Shown here: in pieces, positions 1 through 8,310 of the stretch
Position numbering within the stretch: the first letter of the stretch is position 1
How the letters are laid out: each line of letters begins with the position of its first letter
Source: JAWLHJ01 sp040904945
GTDB taxonomy: Bacteria > Gemmatimonadota > Gemmatimonadetes > Longimicrobiales > Gaopeijiaceae
DNA: 43,804 bases
Reading direction: 5' to 3'
NCBI GenBank assembly: GCA_040904945.1
Contig: JBBDSM010000061.1
Span: forward strand, 1-43,804
The notes under the pieces: generated by a model
The model's input: the letters and a program-made list of their open reading frames with translations, nothing else
What the model was told of the DNA's origin: nothing
Databases searched by the model: none
Made by a program: the position numbers and the translations under genes

Positions 1-52
1 CTTCCGGCGGGTTCCTGTCTCGCCTTGAAGCCCCTCCCGGGGCGCATCACCT

Positions 53-84
53 TTAGCAGGTCGCTGAGAAAGGGGAGTACCCCG
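53..84 (+). repeat. Left arm of 32-bp perfect inverted repeat
   Basis: Starts TTAGCAGGTCGC and ends AGTACCCCG. It is the exact reverse complement of 321-352. The match stops abruptly at both ends (52/353 and 85/320 do not pair), which suggests a defined element end. Confidence 0.9.
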
Positions 85-320
85 CGCGACCCACGCCCTT
101 TGGGCGCGGGTGCCCCGGGCTTTCGCTGGTCAGGCAAGGAACGACGACGAGCCATAGCAGCGCGGGCACCGCGGCCGAAGGCCGTGGTCCGAGCGAGGAG
201 TGACGCCGCATCACCAGCGAAACCCCCATGCGCCCAACGAGCGGAATGATATAACCTTACATGCTGAAGGGTTGGGGCGGCACGGCCGACCACGGGGGGC
301 ACCCGGGCGCAGCCCGGGTC

Positions 321-352
321 CGGGGTACTCCCCTTTCTCAGCGACCTGCTAA
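321..352 (-). repeat. Right arm of 32-bp perfect inverted repeat
   Basis: Starts CGGGGTACTCCCC and ends ACCTGCTAA. It is the exact reverse complement of 53-84 and ends 83 bases before the ispH start. Confidence 0.9.
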
Positions 353-435
353 CAGCCCGTGGTCGTGGACCGGGCACGCCCGGCAGGGGTAAGCCCTCGT
401 TCACGCCGCACTTCGTTCCGCAACGCGAGAACACC

Positions 436-1671
436 ATGGAGCAGACCTACTTCCGCAAGGGCTTCGGACTCAAGAAAGAGCTCCGTCCGCTCATCGACGC
501 GGAGTATCAGTCCGGGCTGGTCGAACGCATCCGCTCACGCGGCTACCAGGACCAGTTCGGCGACATCACCGTGCGGCTCGCGCAGGAGTTCGGCTTCTGC
601 TACGGAGTCGACCGGGCGGTGGACTACGCCTACGAGACGGTCCACAAGTTCCCGGACAAGCGGATCTTCCTCGTAGGCGAGATCATCCATAATCCGCACG
701 TGAACCAGCGGATGACCGACATGGGGATCCAGTTCGTCTATCCAAAGGACGACGGCACCTTCGACTTTTCGAAGGTCGGCCCCGACGACGTGGTCATCAT
801 GCCCGCGTTCGGCGTGACGCTGCACGACTTCGACACACTCCGCGACATCGGCTGCATTCTGGTCGACACGACCTGCGGCTCGGTGCTGCACGTCTGGAAG
901 CGCGTCGAGAATTACGCGAAGGACGGCTTCACGGCGCTCATCCACGGCAAGTACACGCACGAAGAGTCCCGGGCGACGGCGTCGCAGGTCAACAAGCATG
1001 ACGGTGGCACGTACATCATCGTGCGGGACATGGACGAGGCGAGCCTGGTCTTCGACTACATCGCGAAGCGCCCCGGCCATTTGAGCCGTGAGGCCTTCAT
1101 GAAGCACTTCGCGGCCAAGTCCACGCCCGGCTTCGATCCGGACGTACATCTGGAGAAGGTGGGCGTCGCCAACCAGACGACCATGCTCGCGAAAGAGTCC
1201 CTGGCCATCGGCATGAAGGTCCACGAAGCCATGGTCGAGCACTTCGGCGAGGAGCATGCGGCCGAGCACTTCAGGTCGTTCGGGACGATCTGCTCCGCGA
1301 CCCAGGAGCGTCAGGACGCGGTCGCCGAGATGATGCAGGATCCGCCGGACATCATGCTGGTGATCGGGGGATACAACTCCTCCAACACCAACCATCTGGC
1401 CCATCTCTGTCGGCAGCACACGCGCACCTTCCACGTGGAGGACGCCGCGTGCATCGACGTGGAGCAGGGCACCATCCGGCACAAGCCGGAACTCGATCCG
1501 ACCGCCGATCAGCTCGTGGACAAGGACTGGCTGCCGGAGGGTCCATTCCAGATCGGGATCACCGCGGGAGCGTCGACGCCGAACAACAAGATCGGCGAGG
1601 CGTTGATACGGGTCCTGGCGATCCGAGGCATCGAGCTGGAATCGGACCAGGGGGCGGCTCAGCCGGCCTGA
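436..1671 (+). CDS. ispH: 4-hydroxy-3-methylbut-2-enyl diphosphate reductase (IspH/LytB), long form
   Basis: Last step of the MEP pathway: reduction of HMBPP to IPP and DMAPP by a cytosolic [4Fe-4S] enzyme. The protein is 411 residues, the long form seen in cyanobacteria and plants rather than the ~315-residue E. coli type. The three cluster cysteines are visible: C55 in EFGFCYGVDRA, C147 in VDTTCGSV and C286 in GTICSATQERQ. The substrate-binding stretches GEIIHNPHV (81-89) and GGYNSSNTNHL are also present. The ATG at 436 fits the family N-terminus, though no strong ribosome binding site precedes it. It stands alone on the plus strand and converges on the MarR gene, with 25 bases between the stops. 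Identity is secure. Confidence 0.96.
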   Translation: MEQTYFRKGFGLKKELRPLIDAEYQSGLVERIRSRGYQDQFGDITVRLAQEFGFCYGVDRAVDYAYETVHKFPDKRIFLVGEIIHNPHVNQRMTDMGIQFVYPKDDGTFDFSKVGPDDVVIMPAFGVTLHDFDTLRDIGCILVDTTCGSVLHVWKRVENYAKDGFTALIHGKYTHEESRATASQVNKHDGGTYIIVRDMDEASLVFDYIAKRPGHLSREAFMKHFAAKSTPGFDPDVHLEKVGVANQTTMLAKESLAIGMKVHEAMVEHFGEEHAAEHFRSFGTICSATQERQDAVAEMMQDPPDIMLVIGGYNSSNTNHLAHLCRQHTRTFHVEDAACIDVEQGTIRHKPELDPTADQLVDKDWLPEGPFQIGITAGASTPNNKIGEALIRVLAIRGIELESDQGAAQPA

Positions 1672-1696
1672 GATCCGGCACGCCCCGCGGGAGGAC

Positions 1697-2206
1697 TTAC
1701 TGCGCGAGATCCTCGCGCGCGACACCGCGGCCGAGCTTCTTGAGGAGCGTCCGGAGCTGGCGACGCTCACCCGGCTCGACGTGCCGGGTCAGGTGTTCGA
1801 CAAACTCGGCATGGCCCTCGAAAACGCCCTCGACCAGGCTCCGCCCCTCGACGGTGAGCTTGGCCTGGATCACGCGGCGATCGTCCTCCGAGCGTTCCCT
1901 GTACACGAGGCCCTGCTGTTCCAACCGGTCCATCACGTAGGTGACGTTCCCGCCGGTGACGAGGAGCTTCTCCGCAAGGTCGCCGAGGGAGAGTGGACCG
2001 AGGTGGAAGAGGGCCTCGAGGACGCCGAACTGGGGCGTGGTCAGGCCGTACTCCTGGATCTTGACGGAGACGGCCTTCGCGAAGCTCGAGTAACATCGGG
2101 CCAGCGCGATCCAGAGGCGGAGCGCCTCCTCCTGGCCCACCGACCACTCGCGTGGCGCGGGCTGGTCCAGCTCGGAGGTGTCCACCGTGGTTTCTGTCTC
2201 TGGCAT
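1697..2206 (-). CDS. MarR family transcriptional regulator
   Basis: About 169 residues starting MPETETTVDTSEL. The ATG at 2206 is chosen because the frame upstream runs into lpdA, whose stop is at 2211. The body is a classic MarR winged helix: TTPQFGVLEALFHLGPLSLGDLAEKLLVTGGNVTYVMDRLE carries helices 2-3 and the recognition helix, followed by the wing YRERSEDDRRVIQAKLT. A C-terminal dimerisation helix ends LGRGVAREDLAQ. Such proteins dimerise and repress genes for stress, efflux or aromatic metabolism. The target cannot be told from here. It follows lpdA with four bases between, so it may be cotranscribed with lpdA. No Shine-Dalgarno is evident. Confidence 0.88.
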   Translation of the reverse strand: MPETETTVDTSELDQPAPREWSVGQEEALRLWIALARCYSSFAKAVSVKIQEYGLTTPQFGVLEALFHLGPLSLGDLAEKLLVTGGNVTYVMDRLEQQGLVYRERSEDDRRVIQAKLTVEGRSLVEGVFEGHAEFVEHLTRHVEPGERRQLRTLLKKLGRGVAREDLAQ

Positions 2207-2210
2207 TTGG

Positions 2211-3623
2211 TCAGATATGGATGGGCCGGCCGAGCGAAGCCAGCGCGGCTTCCGCCACACCCTCGGACAGGGTGGGATGCGGATGTATGGCCTTGTCCAT
2301 CTCCTCGACAGTGGATTCCAGATGGCGGCCCAGGACGAACTCGGCGATGAGCTCCGTCGCGTGCGGCCCTACGATGTGGGCTCCGAGGATTTCGGAGTAC
2401 TTCTTGTCGCGGATGACCTTGATGAATCCCTCGGAATGACCGGACGCCACCGCGCGGCCGACGCCGACCCAGGGCATCTTCCCCACTTCGAAGTCGAGCC
2501 CCTGCTCCTTGGCCTGGTCCTCGGTGAGCCCCACCGAGGCGACCTCGGGATGACAATAGGTGCAGTTCGGCACGTTCCCGTAATCCACCGGCCCATGCCC
2601 CTCCCCCGCGATGTACTCGACACAGACCATCCCTTCGTGCATGGCCTTGTGCGCGAGAAGCTGGTTGCCGGCGACATCGCCGAGGGCGTAGACGCCGGGC
2701 ACGTTGGTCTTCATGTACTCGTCCACGACGATGAAGCCTCGGTCGTCGACCTTCACGCCGGCGGACTCCAGACCCAGGTCCTGGGAGTTGGGCACGCGGC
2801 CCACGGCAGAGAGGACGTTGTCGACATCCAGGGTCTGCGCCTCGCCCTTGCTGTCCTTGAACGTGACCGTCACGCCGTCGTCCTTGATCTCGACCTTCTC
2901 GAAGCGGGCGCCGGTGTGGATGTCCATGCCGCGCTTCTTGAACGTGCGCTCCATGAACTTGGAGATCTCGGCGTCCTCGAGCGGCAGCACCCGGTCGAGC
3001 GCTTCGACGATGGTCACCTTGGTGCCGTAGGACGCGTACACGTCGGCGAACTCCATGCCGATCGCGCCCGCCCCTACGATGAACAGTGACCCGGGCGCCT
3101 TCTTCTGCATCAGGGCGTCATCGGACGACCAGATCCGGTCTCCGTCGGCCGTAAGCACCGGGAGATCGCGCGGGCGCGATCCCGTGGCGATGATGACGTG
3201 GTCCGCCTCGTACGAGGAGCGGTTGCCGTCCGGAGCTTCCACTTCGACTTTCCCCTTCCCCTTCAGCCGACCGAAGCCTTCGACGTGGGTGACTTTGTTC
3301 TTTTTGAAGAGGAACCCGATGCCGTTGCGCATCTGGTCGGCGACCTTGCGGCTCCGTTCCTGCGCGGGGCCGAGATCGAACGTGAGATCATTGGCGACGA
3401 TCCCATGACGCGCTCCTTCCTTCATCTCGTTCACGAGCAAAGCGCTCGTGAGCATAGCCTTGGTAGGAATGCACCCGATGTTCAAGCACACGCCTCCCAA
3501 ATGCCTGTCCTCGACACAGGCGACGTTCATGCCGAGCTGGGAAGCACGAATGGCGGCCACGTACCCACCGGGGCCACCGCCGATCACGATCAGGTCGAAA
3601 CGCTCGCCATTCTTACCAGCCAC
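2211..3623 (-). CDS. lpdA: Dihydrolipoamide dehydrogenase (E3)
   Basis: FAD flavoprotein that reoxidises dihydrolipoyl groups of 2-oxoacid dehydrogenase complexes using NAD+. The FAD-binding motif VIGGGPGGYVAAIRA lies at the N-terminus and the redox disulfide in GGVCLNIGCIPTKAML. The NAD-binding motif is FIVGAGAIGMEFADVY, and the C-terminal interface has the catalytic His-Glu region (AIHPHPTLSEGVAEA). The frame is open further upstream, but the GTG at 3623 is preferred: GAGAGG sits seven bases before it and it gives the normal 470-residue length. It is the natural E3 for the pdhABC operon at 6.9-10.4 kb, though not in that operon. It is divergent from the glycosyltransferase gene across 113 bases. 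Confidence 0.95.
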   Translation of the reverse strand: MAGKNGERFDLIVIGGGPGGYVAAIRASQLGMNVACVEDRHLGGVCLNIGCIPTKAMLTSALLVNEMKEGARHGIVANDLTFDLGPAQERSRKVADQMRNGIGFLFKKNKVTHVEGFGRLKGKGKVEVEAPDGNRSSYEADHVIIATGSRPRDLPVLTADGDRIWSSDDALMQKKAPGSLFIVGAGAIGMEFADVYASYGTKVTIVEALDRVLPLEDAEISKFMERTFKKRGMDIHTGARFEKVEIKDDGVTVTFKDSKGEAQTLDVDNVLSAVGRVPNSQDLGLESAGVKVDDRGFIVVDEYMKTNVPGVYALGDVAGNQLLAHKAMHEGMVCVEYIAGEGHGPVDYGNVPNCTYCHPEVASVGLTEDQAKEQGLDFEVGKMPWVGVGRAVASGHSEGFIKVIRDKKYSEILGAHIVGPHATELIAEFVLGRHLESTVEEMDKAIHPHPTLSEGVAEAALASLGRPIHI

Positions 3624-3736
3624 GCGGGTTCCTCTCTCGATGAAGGGGGCGAAGACGCCCCATCTGTTTCGCAGGAGTACGGAGTCTACGAAGGTAGAGC
3701 CGGCGCCATGGAGGGTAAAGTGACCGGGGCCGCCGC

Positions 3737-4843
3737 ATGACCAGACCGCTCCGGGTAGGCTTCGTCGTTCAGGGCGAGGGACGGGGCCACATGACCCAGG
3801 CTCTGGCCCTCGCGCGTTTCCTGAGGGATGCCGGGCACGAAGTGACCCGTGCGTGGGTCGGGACGAGCCCATTCCGGTCCGTGCCCGACTACTTCCGGGA
3901 CGGGATCGGAGCACCCCTCGAAACGTTCGATGCTCCGGTGCAAGTCCCGGACCGGAAGGGCCTCGGGGCCTCGCCAATAGCGACCCTCGCCGACGTGATC
4001 AAACGAGCGCCGGGATTTCTGCGCGGAGCTCGAAGCCTCCATGAGGGCACGCGTGATCTCGATGTCGTGGTGAACTTCCTCGATATCGTGGCGGCCCTGT
4101 CTCGTGTGTTGCACGGGAACCGCATCCCCACCGTCGCCGTCGCGCACAACTACATCTTCCTGCATCCGGACACGCACCCGCTCCCGGGCGGCGGCTGGGC
4201 GGAGAGCTCCGTGCTCGGCTGGAGCCGGGCGACTGCCGCCCATGCTCGTATCCGCCTGGCCCTTTCCTTCGGAGCTGGTCGGCCTCTTCCCTCCGCGCGC
4301 CTCGTGGTGGTGCCGCCACTTCTGCGCGCCGGATTGGACCGCATTACGCCGCGTGATGACGGATTCCTCCTGGCTTACGCGCTGAATCCGGGATACGGAG
4401 ACCTGCTGGCGGAATGGCATCGGGGGCGACCCGACGTTCGGATACGCTGCTATCTCGATGGTGGAGCGTCGGCGCTCCGCACGCGCCCCGAGGCGGGCTT
4501 CACGACCTGCGACCTGAGCCAGGATGCGTTTCTTACCGACCTCGGACGGTGCCGAGCTTTCGTCGGATCGGCGGGCTTCGAAGCCGTGTGCGAGGCGTTC
4601 CACCTCGGCAAACCGGTGCTCGCCGTGCCCACGGCGGGGCAGTACGAACAGCTTCTGAACGCCTGGGACGCCGAGCGTCACGGCGCGGCCTGGGTCGGAG
4701 GCTACGAAGACCTGGATCACTTCTGGGACACCCTTCCAACGCCCTCCGACGCCTCCGTCGCGGCCTTCCGCGCGTGGGTCGCGGCCGCCGCCGACCACCA
4801 CGTCAAGGCGGTCGAGTGGGCAGCTCGGGGCGAGCCCTTCTAG
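3737..4843 (+). CDS. Glycosyltransferase, GT-B fold (MurG/UGT-like)
   Basis: 368 residues. The N-terminus VGFVVQGEGRGHMTQALALARFLRDAGHEV is the glycine-rich acceptor-domain loop of GT-B glycosyltransferases such as MurG and the UGT/MGT families. The C-terminal domain carries FVGSAGFEAVCEAFHLGKPVLAVPTAGQYEQLLNA, the nucleotide-sugar binding region. This resembles the conserved family of unassigned glycosyltransferase-like proteins more than MurG itself. Donor and acceptor are unknown. No signal peptide or membrane segment is obvious, so it probably acts on the cytoplasmic membrane face or in the cytosol. The ATG at 3737 has only a weak upstream purine stretch. Confidence 0.82.
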   Translation: MTRPLRVGFVVQGEGRGHMTQALALARFLRDAGHEVTRAWVGTSPFRSVPDYFRDGIGAPLETFDAPVQVPDRKGLGASPIATLADVIKRAPGFLRGARSLHEGTRDLDVVVNFLDIVAALSRVLHGNRIPTVAVAHNYIFLHPDTHPLPGGGWAESSVLGWSRATAAHARIRLALSFGAGRPLPSARLVVVPPLLRAGLDRITPRDDGFLLAYALNPGYGDLLAEWHRGRPDVRIRCYLDGGASALRTRPEAGFTTCDLSQDAFLTDLGRCRAFVGSAGFEAVCEAFHLGKPVLAVPTAGQYEQLLNAWDAERHGAAWVGGYEDLDHFWDTLPTPSDASVAAFRAWVAAAADHHVKAVEWAARGEPF

Positions 4844-4928
4844 CGTCCGTCCGCTTCCCGCTCATGCCGGCAGCGCGTAGACTCGGAGCCGCACGACTGA
4901 CGGGGGCAGGCACAACAGGGAGGACGGC

Positions 4929-6056
4929 GTGGTCAGTGTAGAACGGGTGGAAGGGCGCCGCGGCGTCGCCCGGTTCGTGGACGTAGCATGGACAGTCCAG
5001 GCCAATCGTGGGACGCCCTGGGTGCCCCCCCTGCGGGCGGTGGTCCGCGACCTCCTCGACGATCGCGGGAATCCTTTCTACGAAAAGGCGGACCGGGCGC
5101 TCTTCATCGCTCGGCTCGACGGCCGGCCGGTCGGACGCATCGCGGCGATCGAGAACCGATGGCACAACGAGCACCACGACGACCGGACCGGCTTCTTCGG
5201 CTTCTTCGAGAGCGAGAACGATCCCGAGGTCGCGACGGCGTTGCTCGAGGCAGCCGAGAGCTGGCTGCGGGAGCGGGGGCTGGAGTCGGCTCGCGGGCCG
5301 GTGAGCCCGTCCATGAACCACGAGTGCGGCCTGCTGGTGGGTGGGTTCGAGCATCCGCCGGTGCTCATGACACCTTGGAACCCGGCCTACTACGCGGACC
5401 TGCTGGATGCAGCCGGCTACGCCCAGACGAAGGACCTGATCGGCTACTGGATTCCCGCGGGGGACCGCCTCGCGGTTCCCGAGCGCGTGGCCCGGCTGGC
5501 CGAGCGCACGCGCGAGCGGAGCGGCATCACCTTCCGTGAGCTCGACGTGAAAATGCTCGAGCGCGAGGCCCGTAAAGTGCTCGAGCTCTACGAGGAGGCC
5601 TGGTCCGGCAACTGGGGCTTCGTCCCGCCGAGCTGGGACGAGTTCTGGCACACCGCGAAGGACCTCAAGGCCGTGCTGGCCGAGAACTTCTCGTTCGTGG
5701 CCGAGGTCGACGGCGAGATCGTCGGGTTCATGATGATCGCCCGCGACGTGAACCGCGTGCTGACGCGGATTCCGTCGGGGCGGCTCTGGCCCTGGAACGT
5801 CGTCCGTCTCCTGCTGGGCATCCCGAAGGTGCTCCGGGGCCGGGTCGTGCTCCTCGGGCTCAAGCGCGCGTACCGGAACCGCGGCCTCTTCCCGCTGTTC
5901 GCGCACGAGGCCGCCAGGCGGGCGCTCGAGATCGGCGCCGAAGGGGCGGAAGCCTCATGGGTGCTCGAGGACAATGAGGCGCTGGTGACCCCGCTCGAAG
6001 CGATGGGGATCGAGGCGTACCGGCGGTGGCGACTGTACGAGAAGCTTCTACCGTAG
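4929..6056 (+). CDS. GNAT-like acyltransferase family protein
   Basis: 375 residues, starting at GTG 4929, with GGGAGG ending five bases upstream. The N-terminal half contains WVPPLRAVVRDLL, ALFIARLDGRPVGRIAAIENR and GPVSPSMNHECGLLVGGF, typical of a large conserved GNAT-like family often annotated simply as N-acetyltransferase. The C-terminal half has a second GNAT-type core (FVAEVDGEIVGFMMIARDVN, then RAYRNRGLFPLFAHEA). Two tandem GNAT folds are therefore likely. The substrate is unknown. Its 3' end overlaps the convergent cytochrome gene by nine bases (6048-6056). Confidence 0.78.
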   Translation: MVSVERVEGRRGVARFVDVAWTVQANRGTPWVPPLRAVVRDLLDDRGNPFYEKADRALFIARLDGRPVGRIAAIENRWHNEHHDDRTGFFGFFESENDPEVATALLEAAESWLRERGLESARGPVSPSMNHECGLLVGGFEHPPVLMTPWNPAYYADLLDAAGYAQTKDLIGYWIPAGDRLAVPERVARLAERTRERSGITFRELDVKMLEREARKVLELYEEAWSGNWGFVPPSWDEFWHTAKDLKAVLAENFSFVAEVDGEIVGFMMIARDVNRVLTRIPSGRLWPWNVVRLLLGIPKVLRGRVVLLGLKRAYRNRGLFPLFAHEAARRALEIGAEGAEASWVLEDNEALVTPLEAMGIEAYRRWRLYEKLLP

Positions 6057-6788
6057 CTGAGAACCCATCCCGACGAGCTCGTGACAGTCGGAGCACGTCC
6101 CCCAGATCTCCCCGAGGATCCGCGTCTTTTCGTCTCGTTCGGAGACAGAGAGCGCCTCGACCCCTAGATCGTGCATGCGGGCGCTGAGCGCTCGCCCCTC
6201 TGACGGATCCGCCATCATGGAGGCGTACAGGTCCTCCCTGAGGAGCTGCCCGGACAAAGCCCGGGCGCCGGCGCGCCAGGCGAGGTCGGAGCCGCCCACC
6301 AGGGCCTCCCACATGCGCGACGATCCCCATGCGAGCACACGGATGTGGTCTTCGGGCGTCACGGGATCGGCGACGCGCCCGACGGTGAAGGAAGGCCCGA
6401 GGCCCGCAGCCAGATGACAGTCCCCGCATCGGCGGGCCACGTCCGCCACCGTCCCGGCCAACTCGGCCCGCGTGCGCGCAGCCTCGACCGAGCGCACGGC
6501 CGTTTGGAAGGCCTCACGCGCCGGCACGGCGTCGTCAGGAAGATCCTCCACCGGCGCCTCGCGCAGAATCGCGGCAGCGGATTGGTGGGCTCGGTCGGCG
6601 TGTCCGAAGATCGCCGCCGAAGTGAGGACTCGGGCGTGATCGTAGTGACGAAGCATGAGAGCCGTCATCGAACGCGCACGCTCCGAAGCGGCGGGCTCGA
6701 AGCCGGGCGTATCACCACCACCGGCCGTGCACCCGCTGACCAACACGGCCACGCCCATCAGAATCATTCCTCGCCTATGAGCACCCAC
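6048..6788 (-). CDS. Di-heme c-type cytochrome lipoprotein
   Basis: 246 residues. The GTG at 6788 is chosen because GGAGGAGG (6794-6801) sits five bases before it. It yields a short basic start, a hydrophobic stretch and the lipobox VSGC with Cys20 as the lipidated residue, so an exported, membrane-anchored protein. Two heme c attachment motifs follow, CGDCH (121-125) and CSDCH (232-236). The two halves look like an internal duplication of a helical cytochrome c' or 'heme-binding domain' type unit. The role is probably periplasmic electron transfer; no partner enzyme is adjacent. The GNAT gene converges on its 3' end. Confidence 0.8.
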   Translation of the reverse strand: MGAHRRGMILMGVAVLVSGCTAGGGDTPGFEPAASERARSMTALMLRHYDHARVLTSAAIFGHADRAHQSAAAILREAPVEDLPDDAVPAREAFQTAVRSVEAARTRAELAGTVADVARRCGDCHLAAGLGPSFTVGRVADPVTPEDHIRVLAWGSSRMWEALVGGSDLAWRAGARALSGQLLREDLYASMMADPSEGRALSARMHDLGVEALSVSERDEKTRILGEIWGTCSDCHELVGMGSQLR

Positions 6789-6920
6789 GACAGCCTCCTC
6801 CACGAACGTTGGAACGCGGGAGGGAAGATACGGGCCGGTCCGGTGGAAAAGCGAACGCCGTGGGGATCGGGTGGCCCGAGTGGGGTCACCCGTCCCCGCG
6901 TGTGCGGACGACGCGGCAGA

Positions 6921-8246
6921 TCAGACCAGGATGGCCGCGGGCTCCTCGAGCATCGCCTTGAGCGTCTGCAGATACCGCGAGCCCTGGGCCCCGTCGATCA
7001 CGCGGTGATCGCAGCTCATGGTGACCTTCATCCGCGGCCGGACCACGACCTCGCCATCGACCACCACCGGCGTCTCCTCGATGCCGCCCACGGCCAGGAT
7101 TCCGGCCTCGGGCGGATTGATGATGGCCGTGAACTCGTGGATGCCGAACATCCCCAGATTGGACACCGAGAAGGTCGCGCCCGTGTACTCGTCGGGCTGC
7201 AGCTTCTTCTCGCGCGCCCGGCCGGCCAGCTCGCGCACTTCCTCGCTGATCGCCGCCACGCCCTTCAGGTGCGCGTTCCGCACGATCGGCGTGATGAGCC
7301 CGTCGTCGATGGCGACCGCGACGCCGATGTGGACGGCGTTGTAGCGGCGGATGAAGCCGTCGTGCCACTGTGCGTTGCACTCCGGATGCCTCGCGAGGGC
7401 TCCGGCCGTCGCCTTCAGGACCAGGTCGTTGATCGAGACCTTACGGCCCTCGCCCTCGAGCATCGCGTTGATGCTCTTGCGGGCCTCCATGACCCGGCCC
7501 ATGTCGACGTCGATGGTGAGGTAGAACGTCGGCACCGGGCCGATGGACTGGACCAGCCGCTTGGCGATCGCCTTCCGCATCTGCGAGACCGGCACGTCCT
7601 CGTACTCGGGCCCGGCGTGGGCGGGACCACCCGCGGGGGCCGCGACACCCTTCTCCTTGGCCTCCTCCACGTCGCGCTTCACGACCCGGCCGCCAGGGCC
7701 GGAGCCCTGGACGCGCTTGATGTCGATCCCCGCCTCGTCGGCGAGCCGTCGCGCGACGGGCGACGCCTTCACACGGCCGCTGGAGGTCCGAGCGGCCTCA
7801 CCCGAGGTGCCGGGGGACGCCGCCGGCTGCTTCTCCGCCGCGGCCTTGGCCGGTTTCGACTCGGGTGCCTCGTCGGCCTCGTCGGAAGCGGGCTCCTCGG
7901 AGGCGGGCTCGTCCTCCTCCCCCTCCTCCGCGTCGTCGTCCTTGCCACCGTCGCCGGAAGCCTCCCCGCCACCGCCGGCCGCACCCTCCACGCCAGAGAT
8001 GTCCTCGTCGGCATCCGCGATCACGCCGATGACCTTACCCACCGCCGCGGTACCGCCCTCGTCCAGGAAGATCTTCCGCAGCACGCCATCCCCGCGCGCC
8101 ACGAGCTCCATGGTCGCCTTGTCAGTCTCGATCTCGGCGAGTACGTCGCCGTTCGAGATCTCGTCTCCTTCGCTCTTGAGCCAACGGACGAGCTGGCCCT
8201 CTTCCATCGTCGGGCTCAGGGCCTCCAGGTGGACCTTCGTTACCAT
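6921..8246 (-). CDS. pdhC: Pyruvate dehydrogenase E2, dihydrolipoamide acetyltransferase
   Basis: Transfers the acetyl group from lipoate to CoA and forms the core of the complex. Domains in order: one lipoyl domain (1-80, lipoylated Lys43 in EIETDKATMEL); an unusually long, very acidic linker rich in D, E, G and S (about 85-135) followed by Ala/Lys/Pro-rich sequence; a peripheral subunit-binding domain (VKASPVARRLADEAGIDIKRVQGSGPGGRVVKRDVEEA); and a CoA acyltransferase domain ending in the catalytic DHRVIDGA motif. The length, 441 residues, is normal for a one-lipoyl-domain E2. It is the last gene of the lipA-pdhA-pdhB-pdhC operon, 64 bases after pdhB. Pyruvate rather than branched-chain specificity is inferred from family resemblance and context. 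Confidence 0.92.
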   Translation of the reverse strand: MVTKVHLEALSPTMEEGQLVRWLKSEGDEISNGDVLAEIETDKATMELVARGDGVLRKIFLDEGGTAAVGKVIGVIADADEDISGVEGAAGGGGEASGDGGKDDDAEEGEEDEPASEEPASDEADEAPESKPAKAAAEKQPAASPGTSGEAARTSSGRVKASPVARRLADEAGIDIKRVQGSGPGGRVVKRDVEEAKEKGVAAPAGGPAHAGPEYEDVPVSQMRKAIAKRLVQSIGPVPTFYLTIDVDMGRVMEARKSINAMLEGEGRKVSINDLVLKATAGALARHPECNAQWHDGFIRRYNAVHIGVAVAIDDGLITPIVRNAHLKGVAAISEEVRELAGRAREKKLQPDEYTGATFSVSNLGMFGIHEFTAIINPPEAGILAVGGIEETPVVVDGEVVVRPRMKVTMSCDHRVIDGAQGSRYLQTLKAMLEEPAAILV

Positions 8247-8310
8247 GATTCTGTCTCGCTCTTGAATCGGGCGCCAGTGAGGCGTTTCGGAGTGAGGGGG
8301 TGTCGTTCGT

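Larger units (their letters stand above)
53..352. mobile_element. Inverted-repeat-bounded structured element (MITE-like)
   Basis: A gene-free block bounded by perfect 32-bp inverted repeats (53-84 and 321-352, outer end TTAGCAGGTCGC). The interior is full of further hairpins: 93-98/102-110 around a TTT loop, 168-176/180-188 around GAA, 301-308/312-319 around GCA, and a 10-bp pair TTTCGCTGGT at 121-130 with its complement at 213-222. An AT-richer stretch lies near 246-265. No transposase is encoded and no target-site duplication is obvious beside the repeats. A small hairpin at 30-43 just left of it could end an upstream transcript. It could be a non-autonomous transposable element or a long structured RNA upstream of ispH. 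The repeats are certain; the interpretation is inference. Confidence 0.55.

Noticed and set aside
25..249. Possible small arginine-rich protein at the window start
   Set aside because: Runs through the hairpins of the inverted-repeat element; no RBS, no family similarity.
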